Position numbers and translations under genes: made by a program. A DNA stretch of 64,000 bases, from assembly GCF_009389715.1 (NCBI RefSeq), contig NC_052394.1, forward strand, positions 22,942,899-23,006,898, written 5' to 3'. The notes under the pieces were generated by a model. The model was not told the DNA's origin, did no database searches, and saw only the letters and a list, made by a program, of their open reading frames with translations. The stretch comes from Phoenix dactylifera (lineage: Eukaryota; Streptophyta; Magnoliopsida; Arecales; Arecaceae). This document shows positions 52,192 to 64,000 of the stretch, in pieces; position 1 is the stretch's first letter, and the number at the start of each line of letters is the position of its first letter.

Positions 52192-53609
52192 TAGGGTGCA
52201 AATGGATCGGGTCGGGTCGGGTCCTGGGTGATCCCAATCCGATCCGATTTTTTGTTTGGGTCCTAATTTTGGACCCAGATCCGACCTGGTTAAAGATTGG
52301 GTCGGATCGGGTCGGGTCCGAGTTGGGTCCGGGTCGGATCCGGATCCGAGTTGGGTCCAATTTTTTTGTATTTTTGGGAAAGAATTTGGGCAAATCTAAT
52401 TTGGTCATATCATAATTATGAGGTGCTGGGTAGGGGTAGCAATCGGATCGGGTCGGATCATAAACGGGTCGGATCACATGCAGGTCGGGTCAGAAAATCA
52501 TAAACCTGAACCCGACCTGTTTATTAAACAGGTCAGAAATTACAACCTGAACCTGACCTGTTTATTAAACAGGTAACACGACCCGACCCGTTTAACCTGT
52601 TTAATAAACAGGTAACCTGTTTATCCAACTTGACCCGACATGTTTAACCTGTTTGCCCAACCTGATCCGTTTAACTGGTTAGACCTATTTAACCTACCCA
52701 ACCCAACCTGTTTAACCTGCTCAATCCGACCTGTTTAGATCTGTTTAGACCCGTTTAATCTGTTTAGACCTGTTTAACCTATTTAACCTGTTTAACATGC
52801 CAACAGTTAAACGGGTTAAACGGTTTAAACGGGTCACACATCTAAAATCCGTATCCGACCCAATTAATAAATAGGTTAAACGGGTCGACCTGTTTACGAT
52901 CCGAACCTGTTTAGGCCAAACCCAAATCTGTTTATGATGGGTCGAACACGGGTCGGATTGGCGGGTCGGGTCATATTTTGCCACCCCTAGTGCTGGGTGA
53001 CCTATGACTGGAAAGACTTGAAATTGATCTCCAGTCAGAACAGATGACCCCGACTTACTAACTAAGTCGGTCTACAAGCCAAATTTCATATCACACTATT
53101 TTTTGTCCATGTGACTGATTGGATGGAGCTTGGTGTCTCCCAGCTCCCTCTCACGAGGACAAAAAAAAAATCCCAGACCTTCTTCCAAAATCCAATTCCA
53201 TTGCAGAAAACTGGCACATGACCCATATTCAGTTCGGTGTTCCCTCACTTCCTCCCTGTAAAAGTTAAAAAAAACAGAAACCAAAAAACCGAAGAAAAAA
53301 AAAAAAAGAAAAGCCAGCTACCGAGACACGACCCAGAGGTATCAACAGTGTAATAGACCGAGGGAGAATCCTGACGGACCAATAGTGCCACGACCCACAC
53401 AAAAATAAGAAAAAAAAACTCTCTTTTGCTTTTTCCCCTCTCTCTTTCTCTCTTCGGATCCATTCGGGTTGGGTCGGATCCGTTCCGTAAACCCAAATCA
53501 GACCCAAAAAATGATTCGGGTCCAATTTTAGAACCCGACCCGGACCCACGGATCCTAAAATTTGGGGTCGGGTCGGATCTCGGGTCAACCCGACCCATTT
53601 GCAGCCTTA
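52192..53609. mobile_element. hAT-type non-autonomous element (outer copy)
   Basis: Left end TAGGGTGCAAATGG; right end, reversed, TAAGGCTGCAAATGG: imperfect terminal inverted repeats of the hAT style. It is flanked by a perfect 8-bp duplication ATCTCATC at 52184-52191 and 53610-53617, the diagnostic hAT target-site length. Both arms are rich in GGGTCGGGTC/GATCCGACCC words, inverted relative to each other. No transposase is seen. It contains a second hAT element at 52431-52989; without that and its duplication, the outer copy would be about 851 bp. Confidence 0.85.
52431..52989. mobile_element. hAT-type MITE nested inside the outer hAT
   Basis: Left end TAGGGGTAGCAA and right end, reversed, TAGGGGTGGCAA form a 12-bp inverted repeat with one mismatch, a classic hAT terminus. 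A perfect 8-bp duplication GTGCTGGG flanks it at 52423-52430 and 52990-52997. The 559-bp interior is low-complexity: AACCTGTTTAACC, GGGTCGG and TAAACAGGT words in both orientations, with no open frame of note. Its insertion splits the outer element, so it is the younger event. Confidence 0.9.
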
Positions 53610-53617
53610 ATCTCATC

Positions 53618-56388
53618 TATCTCATAGATAGACAGATGAAATTATTGATGATTGTGCCAACACCATCAAAATGTGGAGTTCCATGCACCTCAGGAGCTGT
53701 TAAATAGGATGAGGTAGATTTATTTATATATTTTATATTTTCTAATACTTTCTCTCATATATAGGCCGGACTTTTCTTAATGGGCAAGTCCAACATGTGA
53801 AATTTTTTAATAATGGATTAATAAAGAATACAGAGATCGGGTTCAAATTCAGGAACTCTGCTTTGATACCATGTTGAAATCATCACTTATCTTAAAAGCT
53901 TAAGCTAGATTTATTTATATATTTTATATTTTCTAACACGAACTCCATATTTTAATAATTGTAAAAAATATCCCAATTTCACACTCACCATTTAAATTCT
54001 GGCCGCCAGATCATAAATAGGTATTGAAACCAACTGCCTTGGTTGCTCAACCAAAACGTCAACGTAGCTTTTTTTATTTTAATTTTTCTTTAAAAAAGAT
54101 TTTTTTGTTTGACTAATCCCCACCAACAACCCGATACCGACCAAATATCATATAGAGTGGGTACAAGAAGAAAAAGAATATAGCGTGAGCTTACCATTTT
54201 ACCGTATTTGTTTATTTTAGTGCGCATCTAAAAAAAAAAATCAAAAAACGTAGATTTTTCCTACTAATAGAATCGTCCGTCCTGTAATTTAACAAAAAAT
54301 AAAAATATATAATATATAATATATAATATATGATCAAATAATATATACAAAGCAAATTAGTTATTTAGCAAGTCAATACATACAATTAGGTAAATTAATA
54401 TACAATTTCTACAACAGTGTTCACCAGTACACAGTACACGATCAGATGATACACACTTAACAAATTAGTCATGTAGCAATTCAATACACACTTCCAAACA
54501 AATTAGTACATACTTTTCAAAAAAAAATATTCGCCAATACACACTATATGATTGGTGATACATACTCGTCAATTTTTTGATACATACTGTAAGCTTATAT
54601 GATACACATCTAACAATGATCTAATATACATTTATAGATAAATTGATACACAATTTTTAGAAGATATTTTTATCAGTACTATAAAACCAGATCATACACA
54701 CAAACCAACCAATCAATTAATCATCTCGTATTTATTTTTTAAAAATAAAACTTCATTAGTAGCAAGAGTCTGTTTAATTTTTTCTAAAGTTACGAAATTA
54801 ACGAAATCCGTTATTCTTCTATGGCAAAACAAAAATTCCATCTTAGAAATACTTTCTAGTGCCCGTCCCATATAATATTTATTCCACCGTACCCATCCCA
54901 CCGCACCTAGCTGGCGGAACCAAGGGAATTAATGAAGGATCAAAGAGGAAGGTCGATGCCATTCAGAATCAAACCCATATCTCTTGCTTGGAGGGCAGGC
55001 GACAACATCAACGAAATCAAAATTCGGTGGCTCAAAATGACAGAAAAAGAATAGCTGACCCAGAGTATATGTCCCCACGACAAGCCAACTGGGAGCCATA
55101 AATTCGTTTTCCAAAATGCATTTGAAACAAGCCTCTCATGATACCTATAACAACATTTATCCTTCTGTCGCACATTGTACAGTTTCACATCTTAGGAAAT
55201 TTAAAAACTTGCAAAATGTATGGACCATGATGGACAGACAGCTAATGGAGATATAATACCTCACTCACTTTTTTGCTTCTTTACATAACTATAGGAAATA
55301 AGTTTGACCGGTCTCAGGTTGGGTCAAACTTCCATACTTGACCCTACCGAAAAGAAACCTGAACTTCAAGCTCCCAAGCCAAGAAGTAAGGTCAGCAAGG
55401 ATAAAAGGGGCAGACAACAATTGTGGGACTATTTTGTGTCACAAAGAAAGTGCAAATAAGAATATCTCTGCATCTTAACAAAGCTTCTTGTTATTTCAGG
55501 CACCCCCAATACAATAAAGCAAACATAAAAGGGGCCGCATTATATTTGAATCATCATGATCCGTATTAGAAAGGAATTGTCTGGAGTAGACCATGGAACA
55601 TGATCACCATACATTCGCTCTTGAAACAGTATAACCACAGAGTGCCGCCGCGCCTTCCGCTGTCTCGCAAAGAATCCACCGTTACAGGAAAGGAAAAAGA
55701 AGGATGCACCCACACAACCAATCACCTTCCAAGAGAACCTGATGATTAAACTCGAATCTGGATGGGCCGCAAAATCCTGAAATAACACATAACCTGAGTT
55801 AATCACGTTGCTTATCAATTCTTCTCAGTGCCACACTTTGTCATGCGTTGTACATATATAATCATGTCCACCGCACAACTTCATACTTAAAAAAACCCTC
55901 TATAATCATGTCCACCGCACAACTTCATACTTAAAAAAACCCTCTATCGGTAAAAATGATTTTTGCTTCATACAATAGCAAGAGAGTATCTAGTCAAAGA
56001 CAGAATGCTTCCTCCACTCTCCAATGCATTTAAAACTTGTTACAAGTGGCTTAATATGCATGGTTTGACCATACATGGCTAAGAAAAACTCATACCACAG
56101 GACACTAGATACGATAAGTGAAATAATATACTGCCCTGCCTAATTTGGCCAGACCTTACAACCACACCATGTGCACTCCAATAAGTGATGATATCAAGCT
56201 GAGACAAGTAATTTATAGGCCAGAAAAAAAAATAGCAGGAAGCAGTGTGTGTCGCAGGAGATGGAGCAGGCTAAGATTGTAAGCATGGCAGCCTAAATAT
56301 TTCCAATATGATAAAGCAAATATTGTGGTGGTGGCAGTATAAATCACAATAACTTACTTGTTGCCCATAATTAACCAGGAGTTGCTGA
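53618..56388. other. Intergenic DNA downstream of IWS1
   Basis: AT-rich, with repeated TACACA/GATACATAC words around 54350-54700 that look like decayed repeat. A tandem duplication with a 44-bp period lies at 55859-55946. Frames at 55540-55818 and 54859-55188 are not recognisable. The stretch close to 56389 probably includes the IWS1 3' UTR. Confidence 0.4.
55859..55946. repeat. 44-bp tandem duplication
   Basis: Two identical adjacent copies of a unit beginning ATCATGTCCACCGCACAACT and ending AAAAAAACCCTCTATA/TATC. Identity of the copies, including the A7 run, implies a recent duplication or an assembly slip. Confidence 0.85.
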
Positions 56389-59300
56389 TCACATGTACTT
56401 GACCATGCCACGGCCCTCAACGCAGACTTTTGATGCCTGAAGCTGCTTCCTTTTTGGTGCTTTTAGCTGCTGCAACTTCTTATTCATCTGCATCACCAGT
56501 CAACCATGTCTGTATGAGAAATTGCTCTGAAACCAAGTTCTGGAAAGAATAGCACTTCCAGTGAACATTTTCAAACTCAAACATTGACATTCTGTTTGCT
56601 AATATTGGTTAACTCTCTAAGAAAAAATCAACAACATATATATGCAGCTTGCAGATAGTTTTTGTTAAAGAGATTAATGTGGATCCTAATGCATGAAAGT
56701 TTCAAATATGAATGTCCCATTCATAACATAAAGAGGTTGGGCAAGTGGCCTTGATTCATGAAATAATGAAATGATTTCATTATGTGGACTAATGAAAGGC
56801 TCCCTATGTGGACTAAATGATTTAATAATCAACATAATCACACCCAATAACTACGCAGGTCATGGTTGCAATATTTGTAATGGATGTTGTTATTAATTGG
56901 TCGTGGATGGAAACTCCGTAGAAGCCGTCACTCAAGAATTGAGATCATTTGGATGGTCGGAAGACTAACACAAATCCTGCTCAAGAATGAAACGTCAATT
57001 TTAACACCATGCCAACTGTACACCATAATTATGAAATTAACAAGCATAAACTCATAAGAGAACCAGAGAAAGTGCATATTAACACCTCTAGGATGACAGT
57101 TTTTTTTTTAAAAAAAAAACACAGGATAAGCTAACAGAACAGACCCAATTTTAATAGCACTACTTTTCAGCTTATAGAATCCGAGACTTGATTGTCTAGA
57201 TCTCGCCCAAAAATGCACACACCATCGAAACTCTTCTTGATTTATTCTTCTTAATGATAGGTAGAAAAAATATTTTATGCTGCCAGTCTCTAAGCCGTGG
57301 ATTACTCAAATAGAGAAGAATCTTCACACTGGATGTTTATTTCATTATACTGAAAAATTATGAAGTTTAATAGATTACAAAATACCGTGTTCAGATTCTT
57401 TTAGTTAGAACTTTGATATCTTGTCGAGAATGTTGAAGACTAATAAAAACAAAATGCCAATAGCAGTAGTATGGACCTTCAGCCGTTGCTGATTTTGTGC
57501 AGATTGTTTCGCTCGTGCTCTGACTTCTTCTGGATCTACTTTAGATTGGGGACGCACAACAAAATCCAAAGGCATCGCTTCTGGCCTAGAAGCATGTTGC
57601 CTAGAAGCAGCCTGCCCAGATTTTCGTCCTCTGCACCCAGATCAGATAGTTGTTGTTGAGTTCAGATGAAAGCATGCCATACAGAATTACACATCATATG
57701 AACCCAAACGAACAAAAAAGGGGGGGCGGTGGGGGATATATAAGTCGATGGAACATCTTACTGTGAATATTCAGCCAAATCAAGATCATCATCCCGAGAT
57801 TCCAACCCTGTGGCTTTATTCACTGGCCTTTAAGTTAGGATCCATAAGCAGCAACAAAGTTATCCCCAAAAAAAAAAAGATTAGGCTGCAAAATAAAATA
57901 CAATAATTTTTAAAAATTCACATAAGGGAAAAAGCAACAATTACTTCTGAGAAGATGGCCTTCTGTAAGGAATTCTCTCATCATCAAAACTCCTCATATC
58001 CTCAAATCTAGTGCTCTTATTAAATATGGGTCGACTCTGCACATTATTGTTTTAAAAGAAAATTTTAACAAGCTCATCAAATAAATACTTGATTAAATTG
58101 CATTCCACAGTTCTGGAAAGTAGGAACTAAAGAGAAGGACAAAGAATAAAGTGGGACTATGATATGAAATAACAGATCCTGCAGTTAAAATTAGATCCAC
58201 TTTGTGTCTTTAAATAATTCATTACCCATTTATCAACCAATTCCTTAGCAAGTTTTCTGTTTGATGTGGTTTCCTCATCAGACTTTGACAAAAACATAAT
58301 CACCTGCACAAGAGAGGCATAAAGTCACCTTTTACTCCTATTAAAATTTAAAGTAATGCTGCTAGAATTTTGTTCTAGTTTATGGAACCTTTCCAAGACC
58401 ACTCTTCTTTAGTTGTTCTCTCCTATCATATTGCTCTAAATCAATGGGAAACTGCATTACAATAAAAGCACATTACGACCATAAGCATGTTAATTTTAAC
58501 AAAATCTCATCAACCAGAGCTATCATAGAAATATTGCACTTTGCAACCAACCGAAGCATGCTCAAAGCACTTTCTACCACCGATATAATAGAAATAGCAT
58601 GTCAGGAAAAAAACCTTTCCACTTACATCAGCAAGTATTTTAAGTACAGCAGTTCGGATATTCATATTGGGCAAACTTCCATCAGGAAGAGGTTCAAGCC
58701 AATTTTTCAGAAGAGTTAACACTCCATGATCTAAGAATTCTTGCTGAAGCTTCTTCCTGGGAAAAAAAAGAAAGAAGAAATGAACAGATCATGAAGACAT
58801 CAGCAGAAGCAAAAAATTGTAGCACTAATTCAATTTTCATTTAGCAAAACAAGCTTTTTGATGGCTAAAAGAATCTAATTCTTGACTAGGAAATCATCAT
58901 ACTTAGAAAGGACATCTACAAGCAGTGGCAACTTCTTCAGTTTGTTGACAGCCGGTTTATTTTGCCTGTTTAGCTCAGCATCTTCTTCAGCCGTAACTTC
59001 TAGCTCAGCCATAAGATGTTCAACTATCATAGCAAGTTCGGCAGGTGATTTTTCATTTTTCTTCTTTTTCTTACCCCCCTTGAAGAGTCTACTAATTTCG
59101 TCATCGTCTTCACCCTGTTCAGCCTGCAATAACCAAACTATTAATTTCTTTACTAAAAAGATAGAGAAAGATTATGGGGTCTATATCTTAACAACTGCAT
59201 GACTGAAGATAAATCCAACTTACACTTGCACCAATCTAATTAGATTGAGATCCAAATTATACAGCACAGTTCACATATGAAACAATGTTAACTCAATATC

Positions 59301-61698
59301 TAAACATCACTGAACTTTTAATAAGACAAATAACATTGTAATATAGATATGTTATACATAAAGTGATGTGACTCAAACAAGCTGAGTAAACAAGAAAACC
59401 GTTGACATGAAATAATAAAATCAGAGGTCTAAGCACTGAACAAAATAAAACACCAACCTGAGGAGCATCACCAGCTGAACCAGCCTCATTATCGCTGCCA
59501 AAGCGATCAGCAGGATCAACACCACTATCATCAATAAAGTTATCGTCATCCACTGTTCTCATTCCCTCTTGGTCATCCTAATTCATCAAGGGAAAACCAC
59601 AAATAAAGCATATGACAGCATTCCATTCCTAATGTGATGGTAAATATTACTAATTACTACTAATGCCATAGAACAGTTTCATACAGCTTCATACAAGATA
59701 AAAAAAAAACAAGGAGTCCTAATATCCACAAACATTAAAATAATTAGAAACATACTTACTCCAAGATATAAAAACAAATTTAATTTACCCAAATTTAGTT
59801 GTTTTGGAATCATGCATATGAATAATTGATAAAGAATACATTCTCATGGTTCAAATATCAAACTGTTGAAATATAAAGATCCCATTTTCTCCTCTTTTAA
59901 AAGTGTCTCTTCTCAGTTACCCTTCTCTCCTTTCTTTTCTTGTTGCTATGGAACATCCAAGCTAAAGAAGTACCAAGGTATAGGGATGATCTAAAATGCC
60001 GCGAAGAACTTGATGGGCAAAATTAGCTCGAAAAGGAGAACTTAAGATGTAAACAAGAACAATTGCAAAGCTGGAATTGTAAGGCCTGGATATTCTAACT
60101 GACTCAGATGCTGAATATATTAGAGAAAGATGAGCACTTCTATGATGATGATGACAATAAGATCCTTTTTTCCAAAGGAATTTGGATGGTTGGACCAAAA
60201 AGAGATTCAAGCACAATTGGATGAGGAGTAGCCTTCCTGGTCGAACATAAAAGGAAAGTTGACTAATCTCGACGGATTGGCAAGCCCGCCGAGATTGTTC
60301 CAAACCTTGCTCCATCTCACATTAAACAAATTTTCAATAAATGATTTTGCTCATAGGGTCTGAAGAAAAAAATAATTGCAAAGTTAGTGGGTGGCTTGGG
60401 ATTCATAAGTTTGAAAAGGACAAAAATAAAGAGGCAACCTTGAAGATGGATGAAAGTGACAATATTGGTTCTCAAGGACTCATCCTGATCTTGAAGTGCA
60501 TTTGTAGGACTATTTTACAGCAAATTCATTAAAAGTTCCCTGGCCAATTTATGAATGTAATGCCTTGATTAGGTGTTCTAATGCAAGCTTTACTGCTCTC
60601 ATCTCAAACGAGAGATCCAGAAATAACAGGAGCTCAAAATCTATCTGCTTATTCAATGGATTATCACCTGAAGATCCTACTTTTAATGATTAATAGATTT
60701 ATCAGTAAACTGTTTTCAACAAATCAAAGAGCATCTATTGATGGTTTTTACCCTCATTCCTGCTAGACAGTGCATGAATGCATCAATGTCAAACCTTAAG
60801 CAAAGTGCATAAGAACATAACTTACGACAGTCTTCAGAGGTATTTTATAAGGAAAAAAATGTACTTCCACACATAAAACAAAAAAAATATAACTAACAAA
60901 AAACAGTAACTAGATAAACGTAGAGATGCCTAAAAATTTGGAAAAATTTCAGTAATCAACTTAATCCCCGGCAGAGAATCAGGAAACTACTACATTTCCC
61001 CGCAGTTGCTAGCCAAAGAATTAATAAAGAATAGAGAAAATAAGAACACAAATTTCATTGGAGAAAGACAATTATCCAGACCTCGGAATCGGCCCCTGCT
61101 ATGGTGTCCCACAACTCCTTCATCTCTGGATCACCAGCTTGATCGTTCGACCCGCCCTGGTAACCCTTCGATCCCGACTTGAACCCCTTCCCTGCCGACT
61201 GCTCGACCTCGGAAGAAGAGGATTTCCTCTTCTTCTCCTTCCCACCGCTGCCACCCTTCCCCTCCTTCAAGGACAGGGGTTTCTTCCTCTTCTTCTCCAA
61301 CGTCTCCTCCTCCCAGTCCTCCAAACCTGCCGCCGCAGGGCTCCATCCCCGATCCGGCGAGCTCTCCATGGCGCTCTTCTTCACCAGCCTCTTCCGCGGT
61401 TTGCCGTCCTTGCCCTCCACCGCGGAGTCCAGCACCGGCGTCGGCGATCGCTCCCGGCGCCAGTCGCCATCGTCGTCATCATCGATCGGAACCATCGGCT
61501 CCAGCGAGGGCTCCCGGTCGGACGGCATGTCGGGATCCATCAAGGGCTCTCCATTTTCATCCATATAACTGGTATGGATCAAATCAAAACCCTAAATCAG
61601 TACGAGAAGAAGAGAGAAACAAACCCTAGCGAAGACAAAAGGGGAATAAGAGGAGATAGGGTTTCGATCGGAAAGTACGGATCGTTCTCGTAGCCCAT
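56389..61698 (-). CDS. IWS1: IWS1/SPN1 transcription elongation factor
   Basis: Nuclear partner of SPT6 in RNA polymerase II elongation and mRNA export; in Arabidopsis IWS1 also binds BES1 in brassinosteroid-driven expression. Eleven exons join without a frame break into 509 codons: 61679-61698, 61082-61568, 59458-59577, 58903-59123, 58627-58756, 58389-58451, 58226-58303, 57945-58036, 57762-57827, 57477-57630, 56389-56487. The tiny exon 1 encodes MGYENDP and joins exon 2 at YMDENGEPLMD. The N-terminal half is disordered and charged (SDREPSLEP, DDDDDGDW, RSPTPV, KKKRKSSS-type patches). The conserved TFIIS-N/LW-like helical domain runs through exons 4-7: DFLVKN-side helix, EFLDHGVLTLLKNWLEPLPD, NIRTAVLKILAD, LEQYDRREQLKKSGLGK, VIMFLSKSDEETTSNRKLAK, ELVDKW. 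The C-terminus ends VEGRGMVKYM, the usual plant end. Length is close to the Arabidopsis protein. Confidence 0.95.
59578..61081. other. IWS1 intron 2
   Basis: A 1.5 kb AT-rich intron between the charged N-terminal exon and exon 3. Short open frames at 59962-60315, 60341-60532 and 60581-60766 have no recognisable content. Confidence 0.5.
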
Positions 61699-61816
61699 GG
61701 CGGCGAGGAGATTGGGATCTTAGATCAGAGATGAAACCCTAGAACGTCTAGAAATCGAGAGATATAGAATCGTGTCGATCAAGAACGTGCTTCCAAGATT
61801 CGGGTCTCGCTGCAAG

Positions 61817-62340
61817 AGGAGGACGGAGATGAGCTATTTCCTCGCCCTTCTGGATTCACAAGGGAAATGAGCTGCATACCCGACTATATATAAAGTCCGC
61901 AGAGGGCCCGCCGACTTCGAGGAGGACGGAGAGGACTTCCTCGCCGTTGGATGGATATACAGGGGAAACGAGCTATATACCCGACTATATATAAAGTCCG
62001 CAGAGGGGCCGCCGACTTCGAGGAGGACGGAGAGGACTTCCTCGCCGTTGGATGGATATACAGGGGAAACGAGCTATATACCCGACTATATATAAAGTAC
62101 GCAGAGGGCCCGCCGACTTCGAGGAGGACGGAGAGGACTTCCTCGCCGTTGGATGGATATACAGGGGAAACGAGCTATATACCCTACCATATATATAAAG
62201 TCCGCAGAAATGCCCGCCGACTTCGAGGACTGAGAGGACCTGGCAGGAGGACTTCCTCGGCCTTGGATATACAGGGGAAACGAGCTATATACCCTACCAT
62301 ATATATAAAGTCCGCGGAAAGCTCGCCGAACGCATGCAAT
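61817..62340. repeat. ~101-bp minisatellite in the IWS1 upstream region
   Basis: Five TATA-containing units anchored on TATATATAAAG at 61891, 61992, 62093, 62196 and 62306 (positions of TAAAG), giving periods of 101, 101, 103 and 110 bp. A degenerate half unit starts near 61817. Each unit carries CGACTATATATAAAGTCCGC, CCGCCGACTTCGAGGAGGAC, GGAGAGGACTTCCTCGCCG and TATACAGGGGAAACGAGCT. The first three are nearly identical; the last two have insertions and deletions. The array starts about 120-190 bases upstream of the IWS1 ATG, so it makes up or adjoins the promoter. Confidence 0.92.
61881..62315. promoter_or_regulatory. Array of TATA-box-like cores upstream of IWS1
   Basis: Each minisatellite unit contains TATATATAAAG on the plus strand, which on the minus strand reads CTTTATATATAG, and a second TATATAC/GTATATA core about 15 bases away. 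The IWS1 gene reads leftward from 61698, so the nearest core (61884-61895) lies about 190 bases upstream of its ATG. Which core, if any, is used cannot be told from sequence. Confidence 0.45.
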
Positions 62341-63340
62341 TCCTGCTACTCTTCCTCTCAGTTGAAGAAACAATTGGATTTTTTAATAATTTAGCTGAAT
62401 TTTTGTTCAGATTTTTCTATAAACCAACGTCAATCATCTTTGCTTCATTCATGGTTTTGGAAATGGGATCCAAATTTAAGAGAAAATGTGGTATAGCCGG
62501 TTTTTAATTTAAGAATGTTTTGATATATTAAAGGTGAGATTACAAGCAATTTTGAACAATTGGGTCCTTTTGAAAAGCAATTGGGAGCATTAGTATGTGA
62601 AGCTTGTTTTCAAGTGCAGGCTATAATTTGTGTGATCATGGATGGAACTTTTTTCAACAAGACATTCCCGTATCGATTTCAATCACAAAAATTGTGACTC
62701 AGAGTTTTCATATTTATGTTGTTAGCCAAATCACCTCCCAGTCTCATGCAAATGTATGGAGTTACAGGTTGTATATTAGAAATGCACAAAATTAACAGCG
62801 GACAATGTCAAGTTATTCCTAAATTTGATCGACATTTGTTCTGCAGACGGTCAAACACTAGTTAATAAACCATCACTTACAAAAACAAAAAATAAAGTGA
62901 AGATGCCATCACCAACAAAAAATCATAGGTTTCTCCTATAGGGATTAGGGACAGAGATTTAAACTAGTTAAGCTAGGAATAGCTGGCACCCTTCACTCCG
63001 TAGAAATGACGATTAGAAAGTTAGATATAAATTAATTCTGCCCAGGACATGTTAGAGCCCAGCTACTTTCTTCCAGAAGATACTGAAAGTTGTTGTGCTC
63101 CATTTTCTTCAAAGAAAAAATTTATATTCTTATTTGTTCATACAAACATGATTTGTTCAGACAGTATGCAGGTTGTTTTAGGACTGCACCCCATAACACA
63201 GTATTTTGCATGAAACATCTTGAATAATAAACCTAATCTATATCCAGGGAATCTTTTCAAGGCGCATGACTTTTTGTTAATTTGTTCACTAATATTATTT
63301 AAAAAGTATTGTAAGGACAACAATATAAAGTAATAATTCA

Positions 63341-63365
63341 ATATATATATATATATATATATATA
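63341..63365. repeat. (AT)12 microsatellite
   Basis: Uninterrupted AT dinucleotide run of about 12 repeats. Confidence 0.95.
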
Positions 63366-63855
63366 AGAGAAATTGAGGAGAAAGAAGAACAAGAAAGCAT
63401 TCATGTCTATAATAGTCCCGAAGAATGTTTATAGGTCATCATAAATGTGAGGTACATAATACCAAGCCGAGAAACCCATGCAAGCACTCTCTAATATGTC
63501 AATCGCTAGCGCATCCAAGGCCTAGTGCCCAGCTCCGCTGGAGAGGCCGTCACTAATTTAAAAAAATTACTTACGGAATCTTGTCTTTTTCTTGATGCCG
63601 AGAATTTTTGACATGTGGTCTTCTCTTATCTTTCCTAATGTTCAGAGTTGTTCTTGGTTTGAGAAAGGAGTAGCAGTCACTTCAAGATATTAGCGAGCAT
63701 ATGCATTTGTACTCTAAAACTGCTAAAGTAAAAAATTTAATAGAAAAATATCCTTCTAAAAATCATTTGGGCTAGTATTGCCTATCAAATCTATAATTAT
63801 AGCTCTTATTTTATTGGCCCATCGTACTCCTAACTATAAAGTTGTAGAGTCAAAT

Positions 63856-63858
<3 letters not shown>

Positions 63859-63892
<34 letters not shown>
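63859..63892. repeat. (TA)17 microsatellite
   Basis: Uninterrupted TA dinucleotide run of about 17 repeats; likely polymorphic. Confidence 0.95.
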
Positions 63893-63896
<4 letters not shown>

Positions 63897-64000
63897 TATA
63901 ACCTTACCTTTTATCGTTGTATCAAGACCTACTCTTATATTATGTTACACTACATTATATTATATTGTATTATCTTATATTATATTACTATATTACATTA

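Larger units (their letters stand above)
62341..64000. other. AT-rich right flank with microsatellites
   Basis: No gene recognised. Contains (AT)n at about 63341-63365 and (TA)n at about 63859-63892, and ends in TATTATATTACTATATT-type AT-rich DNA. Short open frames at 62604-62795 and 63138-63404 have no support. Confidence 0.5.

Noticed and set aside
61058-61693. 211-codon plus-strand frame and a 129-codon frame opposite IWS1
   Set aside because: Antisense shadows of IWS1 exon 2, whose GC-rich, low-complexity coding sequence leaves other frames open.
1-64000. CRISPR array, operon, rRNA, tRNA or organelle DNA insertion
   Set aside because: No regularly spaced short repeats with unique spacers, no tRNA-like arms and no recognisable organelle genes. 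The tandem arrays present have near-identical whole units without spacers.

Overview
This is nuclear DNA from a flowering plant, most likely a monocot. Genes are split by many GT-AG introns, intergenic DNA is AT-rich, DNA transposons are common, and one gene (the expansin) has a GC-rich coding region of the kind typical of grasses, palms and gingers. A palm-like monocot fits best, but the species cannot be fixed from the sequence alone. No bacterial, viral, CRISPR, rRNA or tRNA signal was seen.

Five protein genes can be supported, all on the minus strand. From low to high coordinate they are: (1) an alpha-expansin, 4591-6070, three exons; (2) a DCD (development and cell death) domain protein, about 13211-24900, with a 5'-UTR intron and a 7.6 kb second intron; (3) an organellar RNase II/RNB exoribonuclease of the RNR1 type, 27926-38853, 14 exons and 798 codons; (4) a rhomboid intramembrane protease of the plant RBL1/RBL2 type, 41368-46516, five exons and 359 codons; (5) IWS1/SPN1, an RNA polymerase II elongation factor, 56389-61698, 11 exons and 509 codons. 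They are unrelated housekeeping or growth genes and do not form a pathway or cluster.

The three right-hand genes splice into perfectly open frames over about 5.0 kb of coding sequence. The two left-hand genes do not: the expansin and the DCD gene are recognisable from end to end but carry many single-base losses, nearly all inside short homopolymers. That looks more like uncorrected consensus error in the left part of the window than true gene decay.

Spaces and introns hold mobile DNA. These include a 1.5 kb PIF/Harbinger-like element with perfect inverted termini and TTA duplications at the left end, with an older relative in an RNR1 intron. A hAT element is nested inside another hAT at 52.2-53.6 kb, each with a perfect 8-bp target duplication. 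There is also a decayed LINE 3' end with a poly(A) tail, a GC-rich fold-back element and several low-complexity palindromic repeats. The upstream region of IWS1 is a ~101-bp minisatellite of about five units, each carrying a TATA-box-like core. No clearly new biological system was found; the minisatellite promoter and the nested hAT pair are the most distinctive structures.
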